The position numbers and the translations under genes are program-made. From contig NC_052668.1 in assembly GCF_016802725.1 (NCBI RefSeq), positions 9,022,001 through 9,086,000 of the forward strand: a stretch of DNA of 64,000 bases. The letters run 5' to 3'. Position 1 is the first letter of the stretch, and every line of letters starts with the position of its first letter. The notes under the pieces are model-generated. The model was not told where the DNA came from, did not search any database, and saw only the letters and a list, made by a program, of their open reading frames with translations. This document shows, in pieces, positions 10,236 to 20,364 of this stretch. The DNA is from Solenopsis invicta (Eukaryota; Arthropoda; Insecta; Hymenoptera; Formicidae).

Positions 10236-10542
10236 CAGGGTGTTTCAGACCACCCGTACACCCCTTTTCTCTTCGCAGTATTAGGACCAATCAAAAATAT
10301 GTTCAGACGTAAGTTGTAGGGTTTCAAAAGATCTATTCAATGATCTTATCAGTTTGACCTTGGATGGCGTCGCCAAGGTCAGATCGAAATCACATTAAGT
10401 TTTTTAAATGAAACACCCTATTTTTGACTCCAGAATCTAATAGCTGGTGTCAAGACCTTTCCAAAACACTACAAGAAAGTTTATTTTCGTTGACTACTTT
10501 CCGAGTTGTGCGGCTTGAAAGTTACACTACCGCCAACACCAT
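10236..10542 (+). repeat. Left terminal inverted repeat of D,D41D element
   Basis: Matches 12509-12815 in inverted orientation through to the ACACTACCGCCA words at the inner end. Confidence 0.85.
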
Positions 10543-10968
10543 GTAAATAACAATATAAAATCACGCGTTACGCAGAAAGCCGTGCAGCCGACACAAAGTA
10601 AACACGCGAGCCGGGCCAACAAAAACAGATCATGAAAAATCGTGAAAGTTAGCTGTCGCGACCGTAGATAGTCACATACATATGTATGTCATAATATTAT
10701 GTAATTACATTATTACTTTAACGGTAGCACACGAGCAATAACGAGCGCGGCTTTCTGCGTAACGATGTCTAACTCGTGATTTTATACATATTGTTATTTG
10801 CATAGGATGTAGTAGAGATGTATTCACCACAACGCTATTGTGACTCAACTCAACACGAGTGACAATAACTCTCTCAAACTTGTCACCTACGTCTTCAATA
10901 ACCGTCATATCAGTATCAATCGCGCAACAAAAATCCGACCCTCTTTATTAGTCTAGGTTTATTTAGCC

Positions 10969-12027
10969 ATGTCCTATTCCAATGAAGAAGCATATGATAT
11001 GCTGCTAATTTTAGGTGAGTGTCGAGGTACATTCATTGCAGCGGAAAGATTGTGGCGGGAACGTTATCCTGATCGGACTCCTCACTCGCGAAATGTTTTT
11101 TCACGTTTGGCTAAACGAATCAAAATTGAAGGTGTCGTTCAGCCTCAACATAACAAAGGTACACAAATTCGTCGTCCGATTATGGATGAAAAAACAGTGG
11201 AAATTCTTGCATCGACAGAATTGAACCCTTATGATTCTTTAAGACGACGAGAACAAGATTCTGGTGTTAGTAAAATCAGTGTTTGGCGCATTCTAAAAAA
11301 TAACAAATTTCACCCTTACAGAATGTCTGTTCATCAAGCGTTGAATTATAACGATATTAGACAGAGACTTGTATTTTGCAACTTTATAAGACAGCAACCA
11401 CTTGATTTCCACTTGAAAATTTTATTTTCTGACGAATGTACACTTAAAAGTGATGGATCTGTTAATACTTGGAACTCTCGTTATTGGGCACAAAATAATC
11501 CTCACTGGTTGAGAGAAGTAGATCATCAAACCATTTGGAAAGTCAATGTTTGGTGTGGAATTGGAAGTCAAATCATAGGTCCTGTTTTCTTTGACGAAAA
11601 TCTAAACGGTGATAGATATTCCGCCTTGATAATGATAGATCTTCCTGTCTTACTAGAAAATATTCCTCTGCAATTGCGCCTGAACATGTGGTTCCAACAA
11701 GATGCATGTCCGTCTCATACATCGAGAGTTGCTCGTGCGGCATTAAATACTATGTTCCCCGACAAGTGGATAGGCAAATACGGTCCAATCAATTATCCAC
11801 CCCGATCACCAGATCTCACCGTCCTTGATTATTATTTCTGGGGAAGGATAAAAAACTTGGTCTATCATGAACGTCCGACTACGAGGGATAATATGATTCG
11901 TAGAATAAGTGAAGCAATTCGATCCTTACGTGCCGAGGAAATTCTTCGAGCAACCAATGATTTTCAAAATAGAGTTGATGCTTGCATCGCAGAGAATGGT
12001 GCTCACTTTGAACATTTAGTCGCTTAA
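10969..12027 (+). CDS. D,D41D transposase (Tc1/mariner superfamily)
   Basis: This is an apparently intact 352-residue DDE transposase that would cut and paste the surrounding element. The N-terminal ~120 residues look like a helix-turn-helix region (EECRGTFIAAERLW-like, then VSKISVWRILKN at about 98-110). The catalytic residues I see are Asp in FSDECTL, Asp in FQQDACPSH, and a final Asp in RSPDLTVLDYYFWG. The last two are separated by 41 residues, not 34. The typical insect-family ending with GRIKNLVY and an arginine-rich helix follows. ATG lies at 10969, preceded by an untranslated leader inside the element. No stop or frameshift is seen, so this may be an active copy. It is the best-preserved transposase in the window. 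Confidence 0.9.
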   Translation: MSYSNEEAYDMLLILGECRGTFIAAERLWRERYPDRTPHSRNVFSRLAKRIKIEGVVQPQHNKGTQIRRPIMDEKTVEILASTELNPYDSLRRREQDSGVSKISVWRILKNNKFHPYRMSVHQALNYNDIRQRLVFCNFIRQQPLDFHLKILFSDECTLKSDGSVNTWNSRYWAQNNPHWLREVDHQTIWKVNVWCGIGSQIIGPVFFDENLNGDRYSALIMIDLPVLLENIPLQLRLNMWFQQDACPSHTSRVARAALNTMFPDKWIGKYGPINYPPRSPDLTVLDYYFWGRIKNLVYHERPTTRDNMIRRISEAIRSLRAEEILRATNDFQNRVDACIAENGAHFEHLVA

Positions 12028-12053
12028 CAAAATATACACTCATTCATTCCCGA

Positions 12054-12258
12054 ACGTGAGAGGCAAAGGGACTCACGTGAATCAAGCACCCCAAACGTGA
12101 GAGGCAAGGGGACTCACGTGAATCAAGCACTCCAAACGTGAGAGGCAAGGGGACTCACGTGAATCAAGCACCCCAAACGTGAGAGGCAAGGGGACTCACG
12201 TGAATCAAGCACCCCAAACGTGAGAGGCAAGGGGACTCACGTGAATCAAGCACCCCAA
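12054..12258 (+). repeat. 41-bp tandem repeat, five copies, each with an inverted core
   Basis: ACGTGAGAGGCAAGGGGACT begins a unit repeated at 12054, 12095, 12136, 12177 and 12218 with exactly 41-base spacing and almost no change. Each unit holds ACGTGAG...CTCACGT, a 7-bp stem with an 11-base loop. The array starts about 27 bases after the transposase stop codon, inside the element. Confidence 0.92.
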
Positions 12259-12508
12259 TGGGATGAAATTCTCGTCACGTCCACGTCGTTCATTCTGGAT
12301 AATGCTAAGCACGGGAAAATGCATACAGTCAATCTGGACATGATTGATCATCAAACATAATCAATCCAGTTAATAAACAAAAGCAGAGTACATAAAACTT
12401 TGACTCCCTTTTTCCTCCTCCATACACATACGCATGCACGTATGCACACACCCACAGACAAGATTAAATCCGACTAAGTAACCACCACATGGTACATCTT
12501 GAGTAATG
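12259..12508. other. 3' internal spacer of D,D41D element
   Basis: Between the 41-bp repeats and the right TIR there is no reading frame I recognise. Confidence 0.4.
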
Positions 12509-12815
12509 CTGATGCTGGCGGTAGTGTAACTTTCAAGCCGCACAACTCGGAAAGTAGTCAACGAAAATAAACATTCTTATAGTGTTTTGGAAAGGTCTTG
12601 ACACCAGCTATTAGATTCTGGAATCAAAAATAGGGTGTTCCACTTAAAAAACTTAATGTGATTTCGATCTGACCTTGGCGACGCCATCCAAGGTCGAACT
12701 GATAAGATCATTGAATAGATCTTTTGAAACCCTACAACTTTCGTCTGAACATATTTTTGATTGGTCCTAATCCTGCGAAGAGAAAAGGGGTGTACGGGTG
12801 GTCTGAAACACCCTG
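12509..12815 (-). repeat. Right terminal inverted repeat of D,D41D element
   Basis: Inverted counterpart of 10236-10542, ending ...CACCCTG next to TA. Confidence 0.85.
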
Positions 12816-12927
12816 TATATATTTTTCATATATATATATATTTACATTTATAATATTGTATACTAGTGTAACGAACAGGGTATGCGCACGTGTGTATGTG
12901 TAATTGTGTCCATATTATCTAGAAATA

Positions 12928-13818
12928 TTATTCTCTAATTTCTCTTACAGTAGCGAAATTGGGGCGAAAATGGTTGAGGAACATTAATTTCGGGACTAAA
13001 TAATAATTTGGGTACGTGTGGGGGAAGAAGACGGGAATAGTTCCGTCAGGAGAGAGGTGGGGAAGGTAGGCACGAACGGTTTCCAAATCGAACTGGTCAG
13101 GCCCGACTGAAAATGCGCCAGGAGGGAGGAGATTGGAACATAAAGGGAGGACAGACAGGATGGCGTTTAACGACTGGAGGGGGCCAGGAGCGAAAAACGA
13201 ACGAGGTGGAAGTGGTGGAAGCTCGTCTAGATATTCCACGTTGGGGACAGGAGAAGGGGGAGGAGGTCCATCCTCGAGATCGTGGGATCCGAAGATCGGA
13301 GGCTCTAAGGGAGCTTCTTCCTTCTCCTCGAGATCGAGGAACTCGGGGCTCGGAGATCTCCGCAGAAATCCGTCCTCCCCGAAGTCTGGAACCTCGGGGT
13401 TTGGAGGTGGAGACAGGGAGGTAGGGGAATCGGGGAAGATCCTATACGTGAGTGGACTCGAAATAGAGGCGGGGGAGTTTACGTGTTCGGAGAGGGTTGA
13501 CGGTTCCTCTTCGTTGAGAGGGACTGGAGAGTAAGAGGGTTCAGCGGGTGAATTTACTTGTTCGGAAGGGGTTGACGGTTTCTCTTCGTCGAAAGCGACT
13601 GGAGAGTAAGAGGGTTCAGCGGGTGAATTTACGTGTTCGGAGGGGGGTGACGGTTCCTCTTCGTCGAAAGCGACAGGAGAGTAAAAGGGTTCAGCGAAAG
13701 AATTGGTGGGTGTGTTACCGGAAGTTATCGAGATATTGAATTGTTTGTTATGTAAGGTTCCTAATTTAAATAAGTTAGCGATAAATTGCTTCAGAAGGGA
13801 GATTGAGCGACGCAGCAA
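12928..13818 (-). CDS. Proline/glutamate-rich ORF of unknown function
   Basis: The frame is open from about 13908 down to a stop at 12928, close to 300 residues or slightly more, but has no ATG near its start. It would need a spliced or fused N-terminus. The middle shows three imperfect repeats of about 24 residues (AEPSYSPVAFDEE, PSTPSEHVNSPAEP type). They are followed by a Pro/Glu-rich segment and a more ordinary C-terminal part (VRAYLPHLSPDGTIPVFFP). The GC content is high compared with the flanks, which favours a real coding sequence. It lies just beyond the D,D41D element and downstream, on the same strand, of the LTR-like block at 14832-15701. It could therefore be an internal ORF of a decayed LTR element. 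I do not recognise the family. Confidence 0.45.
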   Translation of the reverse strand: MLRRSISLLKQFIANLFKLGTLHNKQFNISITSGNTPTNSFAEPFYSPVAFDEEEPSPPSEHVNSPAEPSYSPVAFDEEKPSTPSEQVNSPAEPSYSPVPLNEEEPSTLSEHVNSPASISSPLTYRIFPDSPTSLSPPPNPEVPDFGEDGFLRRSPSPEFLDLEEKEEAPLEPPIFGSHDLEDGPPPPSPVPNVEYLDELPPLPPRSFFAPGPLQSLNAILSVLPLCSNLLPPGAFSVGPDQFDLETVRAYLPHLSPDGTIPVFFPHTYPNYYLVPKLMFLNHFRPNFATVREIRE

Positions 13819-14061
13819 GCTTTCTTGCTCTCCGGTTTCTGCGATTCCGACGGTGGCGGGCTCCGGCGCGAGACTTATTTTTGTGTATTTTGGGTGGAAT
13901 ATGGTTATTTACTAGAACAAAAATAACACAAATGTTTGACCCCCCTTTCTCTCTAATATACGAAAGAGAAAGAAGAAAAAAAAGAATTAAAAAATAAAAA
14001 TAAAGAAAAGATTTTTAGCTGGGGAGAGGGGATGGAAAGGTAGTTGAATTAGAAAATAGTA

Positions 14062-14742
14062 TAAGTCTGAATCGAATCGGAGGAGGGCGATTCAAATCCA
14101 GAAAGTCTAAATTTCTTTGAATCAAATCGAGCCGAAACTCGATTTAATCCAGAATGGAAATCAAGGTTGAATCGAGTCAAACAGAGTTTGATTCAATCCA
14201 GAAGAATAAAAATGTAAATTTCGTTGAATCAAAACGAGCCAAAACTCGATTTAATCCAGAATGGAAATCAAAGTTGAATCGAATCAAACAGAGTTTGATT
14301 CAATCCAGAAGAATAAGAGTATAAATTTCGTAGAATCAAAACGAGCCGAAACTCGATTTAATCCAGAATGGAAATCAAGGTTGAATCAAATCAAACAGAG
14401 CTTGATTCAATCCAGAAGAATAAGAGTATAAATTTCGTAGAATCAAAACGAGCCGAAACTCGATTTAATCCAGAATGGAAATCAAGGTTGAATCAAATCA
14501 AACAGAGCTTGATTCAATCCAGAAGAATAAAAGTGTAAATTTCGTTGAATCAAAACAAGCCAAAACTCGATTTAATCCAGAATGGAAATCAAGGTTGAAT
14601 CGAATCAAACAGAGTTTGATTCAATCCAGAAGAATAAGAGTATAAATTTCGTAGAATCAAAACGAGCCGAAACTCGATTTAATGCAGAATGGAAATCAAG
14701 GTTGAATCGAATCAAACAGAGCTCGATTCGGAGGAGAAATTG
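14062..14742. repeat. 107-bp minisatellite, about six copies
   Basis: The word GAATGGAAATCAA recurs at 14152, 14259, 14366, 14473, 14580 and 14687, giving a constant 107-base period. Within each unit GAATCAAACAGAG/TTTGATTC forms an inverted pair. A shorter AACTCGATTTAATCC/GAATC motif echoes it. The first unit is the most diverged. Confidence 0.92.
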
Positions 14743-14831
14743 TAATGTGAATATGTATAAATCACCCGTAAGAGAGAAAAGCCCGTCAGGAAAGATAAAC
14801 TTATGATTGAAACTTACTACTTGTTAGTTAA

Positions 14832-15701
14832 ACTGTTAGAGTTGACAAATGTGGTACTCTCGGGCCGCAGACCTCCAAACTGGGGCCGGACTCAGCGGGA
14901 AACGAACAATTCAGCCAAAAGGATTGCATGTGCGATGGAGAATGGTTGGCAGATCCCAAATATGCCCGCCCTCACTATAGCACTTTCCAGTCAGCCAAAA
15001 TTGCGAGTGCGATGGGGAACGGTCGCCAGATCCCGGATATGCCGGTCTTCACTATAGCACCTTTCCGACCGAGATTTGCGCTCCGCACAAGTTTAAAGGC
15101 CGTGGATCCGAGAGTCGCAGAACTCGGGCATGCAAGATACCACGGAACTGCGATTCGGACTAGACTGCTCTGAACTGAACTGTCTGAAGTGAACTGTGTA
15201 CTGTCCGCTCCGCTAAAAGACGCACCTATTTATACTATTTTTCATCTATGATACCCTTTGTCCCTTCGAGGGCTGTGTGCACCACTTTATTCATTAATAC
15301 ATCCACGTGCAATATTTACTTTTACGACTTTTTTATATTCCTCGGTAATTGTTATCCGAGAAAGCGGCAGGTTTGACAATTGAACTCTCAGAAGCATTAA
15401 ATGTCAAAAAATTCTTTGATTTGTTGCTATGCGGGTATTGGGCAGCAGAACTCAAAGGGATGCACACGTGCGTCTTCTAGCTCCCTGATTTTACTATCTT
15501 GGGTGTTTCCGGTATCGAGCAACGGTGTCACCTCAGATCTCCTTAATTGATGAATTTATAAATACTTAATTCGTGACATCCGGTTATTGCCATGAGAGTC
15601 ACCGTATTTTTGGGATCGGAGTGAGATCACCATCGCTCGCCCGTTAATTAGAATATCCGCTGGTTGCGAAGGAAAGAATCGTTACTCCGCAGGACGTAAC
15701 A
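14832..15701 (-). mobile_element. LTR-like block on the minus strand
   Basis: Read on the minus strand the block starts TGTTACGTCCTGCGGAG. It contains a TATA box (TATAAATAG at 15226-15234) followed by CAGTTCACTTCAGACAGTTC, a typical insect LTR initiator context. It is promoter-like and contains no protein family. It ends near TGTTAGAGTTGAC (plus strand, 14832). An imperfect ~95-base internal duplication (TATAGCACTTTCC / TATAGCACCTTTCC) lies near 14960-15065. The 107-bp minisatellite and the proline-rich ORF lie downstream on the same strand. I read it as a 5' LTR, with moderate doubt about its inner border. Confidence 0.45.
15226..15234 (-). promoter_or_regulatory. TATA box of minus-strand LTR-like block
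   Basis: TATAAATAG on the minus strand, about 40 bases before a CAGTTCACTTCAG initiator-like run. Confidence 0.4.
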
Positions 15702-15805
15702 ATATAGATGATATACTTTCTCAGTATTTATGAAATGTTCCAATTCGTATTAAAAAAACTGAATAATTTTGAAAACTTCTGAGAAAAATTTTCATCTGGG
15801 TACCC

Positions 15806-17253
15806 ATGTGGTATAATTTTGACTCTATCTTTAATAGGATGAGCAAGGACACTTTTAAGGAACTTGTCAACATTATTGCTCCAATGTATGTGCCCAAAAT
15901 GCAACGTGGTGATGCTTCTATTATTACAGTTGACAAGGCAACACTTATGGCTCTGTGGTATTTGGCTGGTCAGTCAGCAATGGAGAGTGGAAGTGACCGG
16001 TTTGGTGTAGCCCCTTCTACAATTTATCATGAAATTCATCGCATTGTAGATATTCTTTGTACATTAAGCCATAAATTTATAGTATGGCCTAAGGAACACG
16101 AATGTGCAATTATTAGACAACAATTTAATGACAGAGCAGGGTATCCAGGTATACGTGTATACTACTTTGTATTCTGTGCGTTGCTTGCCTTATACATCAA
16201 TTCTCTGTGTTATTTATCCTTTCACTGTTATCAATTATACAGAAATACCTTGTGTTTACATTTTACAGGTGTAATTGGTTCTATTGATGGTTGTCACATT
16301 GACTTGCTCCAGCCAATGATCAAGAATCGTACACGGACAGGAAGATGAATCATTCTAATTCTGCAAGGTATTGTGGTGTCGGCTGAAATTTTTTATCTGC
16401 AGATAGTGAAACCATATTCAATGGGTAATTTTTGTCTGCAGGTATCTGCACAGCTACCAAAATATTTACCAACGTTTCTATTGGTATACCAGGATCTCGT
16501 AACGACTGTCGTGCTTTGAGACATTCAATTTTCTATAAAAAAGTTATAGAGGAAGGACCCAAGAGCTTATTCTACAATCCCAACAATCATCTTGTTGGTG
16601 ATAAGGCCTATCCCAATAGAACATGGCTCATGACACCATACAAGTATGTGCACTGTAAAATATATATGACTAATATTCATATAAAGAATGTACACCCAAG
16701 GACTTTGATTCTGTCCATGAGGAAATTTTCCAAACTGAGAAGTCACCACTTTCTACATACTCGCAGTTCATGGTTAATGAAACGACTACAGCTTATTGGT
16801 CGTTACGTTAATCATGAACTGTAAGTATGTAGAAAAATAGCGACTTCTTAGTTTGGAAAATTTCCCCATAGACAGAATCAAAGTCCTTGGGTGTACATAC
16901 CTTTTAGTTCATATTTTTTTTTTTTCTAGGGATTATCGAAATCTCACTTTGACACAAAGACGTCATAACTTTGTTCATAGTTCAACAAGAATAGTCATAG
17001 AACACGCATTTGGACTTTTAAAGGGACGATGGCGATGTCTGCTGGGATTGAGATTCAAACGTATTGGCAGAGTTACAAACTTTGTTTTAGCTGTGTACTT
17101 CATAACTTTTGTTTTCTACATAAAGATACTGTCATTGAAGAGATGGTGAACGATGATAGAAGGATGCGACAACAAGATATAAGAGAATACTGTGATGCAG
17201 CAAATATAGAGATTGCCAAACAGAAGAAGGATTGCATTGCCAACTTGTTATAG
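15806..17253 (+). pseudogene. PIF/Harbinger transposase (DDE_4), frameshifted
   Basis: This is the nuclease-type transposase of a Harbinger element. The helical N-terminal region includes KATLMALWYLAGQ and RFGVAPSTIYHEIHRIVD. Catalytic residues are Asp in GSIDGCHI, Asp in LVGDKAYP and Glu in VIEHAFGLLKGRW. A canonical GT-AG intron fits 16149-16268 and a second fits 16644-16929. Frame breaks occur near 16317, near 16353 (SYTDRK region) and near 17095 (before VLHNFCFLHKD), so this copy is probably dead. The true N-terminus is not seen. The end at 17251-17253 is TAG after KKDCIANLL. The converging Myb-like gene at 18370-19223 is the usual second Harbinger gene. Confidence 0.87.
16689..16896. repeat. 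84-bp arm inverted repeat inside a transposase intron
   Basis: Arms at 16689-16772 (TGTACACCCAAGGACTTTGA start) and 16813-16896 (ending TCAAAGTCCTTGGGTGTACA) are near-perfect inverted copies around a 40-base loop. The whole hairpin lies within the proposed second intron of the Harbinger transposase. It could be a small inserted MITE or a hairpin-forming intron. Confidence 0.75.
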
Positions 17254-17539
17254 CTCAATTAAAATTTTTTTTCTTTGCATGTGATAGTGGATTAAAACAA
17301 TAACTTACTTTAAGAAATTAAATGGAACTTTTTATTTTTACTTTAAGAAATTAAATGAAACTTTAAGGAATTAAATGAAACTTTAAGGAATTAAATAGAA
17401 CTTTAAGGAATTAAATGGAACATTTTATTTTTTCTCATACATTCAAAATTAACATTTTTATATAAATATTTCAGAATGAACATGTGGCATTTATATATTT
17501 TAAAATCAACATGACAGCCGGAGTATTAGCACCATCATA

Positions 17540-17814
17540 TACTATGTTTACACGGCCCGACTTAAAGTTGGTTTATAATAGCCGTAACCGTAAGAAATTG
17601 GCCAATCGTAGTTGATATATAGAAGAATAATCGACTATGGTTAGCAAATTTCTAATAGCCGGTAACAGCTATTATAAACCATCCCTTACGCCGAAGTTAT
17701 AACATCGTTGTTAATGAACTGAGTATTACTCAGAAGAATGGAAAAACTGTGATTAGCTAGTGTCATAACATCGATGTTGTAACTTCGGTGTAAGTTAGGC
17801 CGTATAAACATAGT
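17540..17814. mobile_element. MITE with TACTATGTTTA ends
   Basis: The ends TACTATGTTTACACGGCC and the inverted GGCCGTATAAACATAGTA match except for one or two bases. Internal words such as TAACCGTAAGAAATTGGC and GCTATTATAAACC also pair. It is a 275-bp non-coding insertion between the two Harbinger genes. Confidence 0.72.
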
Positions 17815-18369
17815 AAAAAATACATCAGACTTTAATAATACTTAAACACATGATCGCCTGACAGCAAATACTATGAAATATTAATATTGCACTTAATACT
17901 AATTAGAATCACAAAAGACATATGTAACTTTGGCAACAAGAAAACTTGTACTCTAGTTTAACTAAAAAATAAGAAAAAAAACAGGCCTAATATAATTATA
18001 ATTTTTAAAATACGAAAATAGTCTTTCGCAAATTGTTAAAAATAATTATTACATAGTTATAATTATTACTGTTATTGATATCTCTATAGATATTTTCTTA
18101 AAATATATTTAAAAAAATAGCAATTAACTTTATTAAAATTTTTGCACTTAACTTTATTAAAATTTTTTAAAGTTTTTTAAACTTTTTATAATTATCCCTT
18201 ATTAACATTAAGAATATCAAATTATCAAGATACAAACTCCGTCAATATAATTATATTAAACTTCTAAATTTTGTGAACACAAATTTGTAACAGTTGAATA
18301 ATTCTCCTACGTCTCCAAAACACAATGTAAATTAGCAAAGCAAAATTAGTCTTTAATGTGAATCTTCCA
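17815..18369. other. AT-rich spacer between Harbinger genes
   Basis: No gene or repeat end is seen. The sequence is dominated by AATTATTA and TTAAAATTTTT words. Confidence 0.4.
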
Positions 18370-19223
18370 TTACTGCTGTAATAGTTTGGAGAAAAATTCT
18401 AACATTTGTGTTTTTGACTCTTTTTCTTGCTCCATTTTTTGAGCAAGAAGTTGTATAAGATTTTCGTTCTGCGTTTTTCTCTCGTTTGCATCCTGTTTTA
18501 AAAACTCCAATATGGCACTGTTTTAAATTTTTTGTTTCTTGACCTTCGTAGTATTTTGTACTTTCAGAAAAGGACTCACTTTATTCTTGTTGGAAATCAA
18601 TTGTTCTCCTTCGTCATCAGACAGAGGCTCATCAGAATCCTTGGCAGGGGTTCTTGAGGATATACAGGTGTATTGCTTCTTGAAGAACCACTTGTTGATG
18701 ACGATGAGGTCTCATCAGACATTGTATCCATTAAATTAACTGGAATCGCCTTAGCAGAATCTTTAATGATGTCTCTGACTTCATCATAAAATGCAGGCCT
18801 CTTCAGCTTCCCAGATCCAGTTCTCTTCGGCCCTCCATTCTGAATAAATGTCATAGTTTTTCCTTCTACATTTCTCCACTTTTGAGAACAAACTGTGCTC
18901 GGGTCTCGATCACCAAAATTATAGCCCAAAGCCATTATTTCTTTGGCTATTTGCGTCCAAACGTTTTTTTTTTTTACTTGATTTATCTTTCAGAAGTGAT
19001 TTAAAGCGATCACTTCCGACTAACTTAATCAAAGTATCGGTAGCCTCTATATCACGGGCTGAAGGCTTACCCGAATTCTTCACCCATATTTCTTCAAGTA
19101 TTGGTGGATATACTTGTGGTTTATTCGGATGAATGACCGATGACTGCTGATCCTGTACAATTCGTACATGTGGCAGACATTCGCGCATTTGTTTAGTGTC
19201 TGGAACGATAACAACTGAATTGT
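18370..19223 (-). pseudogene. Harbinger second protein: Myb/SANT-like (trihelix) DNA-binding protein
   Basis: This is the partner protein of Harbinger transposase, which in known elements binds the ends and helps nuclear import. An acceptor site at about 19223 opens the exon. The Trp-rich trihelix lies around TDTLIKLVGSDRFKSLLKD and VWTQIAKEIMALGYNF, then CSQKWRNVEGKTM. A Ser-rich linker follows (SSSSTSGSSRSNT). The C-terminus is a charged coiled coil (IQLLAQKMEQEKE). Breaks: a one-base shift at a run of 12 T (about 18964-18975), another near 18640, and a TAA before the coiled coil. The 12-T break could be an assembly error. An upstream exon is likely but not identified. Confidence 0.8.
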
Positions 19224-19274
19224 CTGAAAATAGTAGAGTTTATTAGATTATAATCATTAAAGTAATTGAATTAA

Positions 19275-19622
19275 TGCCCAATTTCTTCACACTTCCTGAT
19301 AGCTATCTTCCAGATAGATATTGGTCAATTAATTACGCGGGAAAAAATTGTTCATGTATAATTATATAGAATTATATATAATTATTTATCAAATATGTCC
19401 ATATATATTTATTTAAATATATATAATCATATATGGACATATAAATTTTTTTCCGGATAAAGATTATTTTTTTTACTGAGACCTCTGATTACATATTTAA
19501 TAAAAGTTATTCTTTGTACTACTAATTTTGACACAAAATGTATTAAAATTTTAGTAGAAATTATCATATTTTCTGAGAGATATCTCATGGCTAAAGTTAT
19601 CTTGAGGTTAAGAAATTGGGCA
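19275..19622. mobile_element. Harbinger-type MITE with TAA target duplication
   Basis: Perfect 13-bp ends TGCCCAATTTCTT and AAGAAATTGGGCA are flanked by TAA on both sides (19272-19274 and 19623-19625). The 348-bp inside contains smaller palindromes (TATATGGACATAT) and no ORF. A 3-bp TAA/TTA duplication is the PIF/Harbinger signature. Confidence 0.82.
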
Positions 19623-19625
19623 TAA

Positions 19626-20364
19626 ATGGTATATTTCTAATATACTTACTTAATTTATCAAATACTATGTAGAAGCCCCGGATTTTCGGGGTCTTCTGAG
19701 ACTTGTAAATTGCCAGCATCATCCTGGCATAGCACGTGTTGATCGGTGTTTAGGATTATGCTAGTCATTATATATTATTTAACACGTTACGTACGAGATT
19801 AGGAGGTTAGAGAGGCAATGTTCCCGGCGATTCCCGTCAATGCCGCCAAACACGCAACCGCAAACACGCAAAGGACCGTCTGGGTTTGGTTGGATGTTTG
19901 AGTCCAACCACTTAAACGCGTTAGCATCGATGACGTCACAACCACAAACGAAAATGACCGCAATCGCTTCTGGTTGGTTGTGGTTGGGAAACGAAAATAC
20001 GCCTCAGGTTAGCCGACTGGCTGTTTGAAAATGGTAAGAGCAACAAGTGGCGCCCTCTCTACGAAATTAAGTGTATTAGTGAGAGATAAATACGTGACTG
20101 TGTTTTTGTTTATTTATGCTGCATCGTTTTGGCAAAACCGCAATTTGTTTATTTTCGAGAGTGGTGAGTAAATATATACAGTAAGAAATTTTTATGGTTA
20201 TTAAATGTACTTGTTGTTATAATTAATGGAGAGTATACATATTTTAAAGAGCATTCCATAGACTTTCTAAATTATCATTGTTTTTAAAACTAACCTTACT
20301 TTTGGTTCGTAAAATTAATTCGTAAAACTAATTCGTAAAATTAAAAAATGTTTTGCTCGTGGCG
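19626..20364. other. Mixed-composition stretch without identified gene
   Basis: About 19790-20060 is more GC-rich than its surroundings and contains ACGCAACCGCAAACACGC and GGTTGGTTGTGGTTGGG words. It could be unique host sequence or a decayed element. No reading frame is convincing. Confidence 0.35.

Larger units (their letters stand above)
10236..12815 (+). mobile_element. D,D41D Tc1/mariner-type element with ~307-bp terminal inverted repeats
   Basis: The element begins CAGGGTGTTTCAGACCACCC and ends with its reverse complement, flanked by TA on both sides. The terminal inverted repeats run about 10236-10542 and 12509-12815 with only a few differences, which is much longer than classical mariner ends. 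One transposase ORF (10969-12027) lies between them, followed by a 41-bp tandem repeat. A second inverted pair lies inside the left part (words near 10565-10592 and 10748-10795). The intact ORF and similar TIRs suggest a recent arrival. The D,D41D spacing places it with the rosa/visitor-like branch. Confidence 0.88.

Noticed and set aside
12054..12258. CRISPR-like array
   Set aside because: The 41-bp units are contiguous with no spacers, and the context is a eukaryotic transposon.
13113..13534. Gly/Arg/Ser-rich ORFs on + strand
   Set aside because: They are antisense shadows of the proline/glutamate-rich ORF on the minus strand.
14803..15173. Short ORFs in the LTR-like block
   Set aside because: Two overlapping frames across a duplicated promoter-like segment; nothing conserved.
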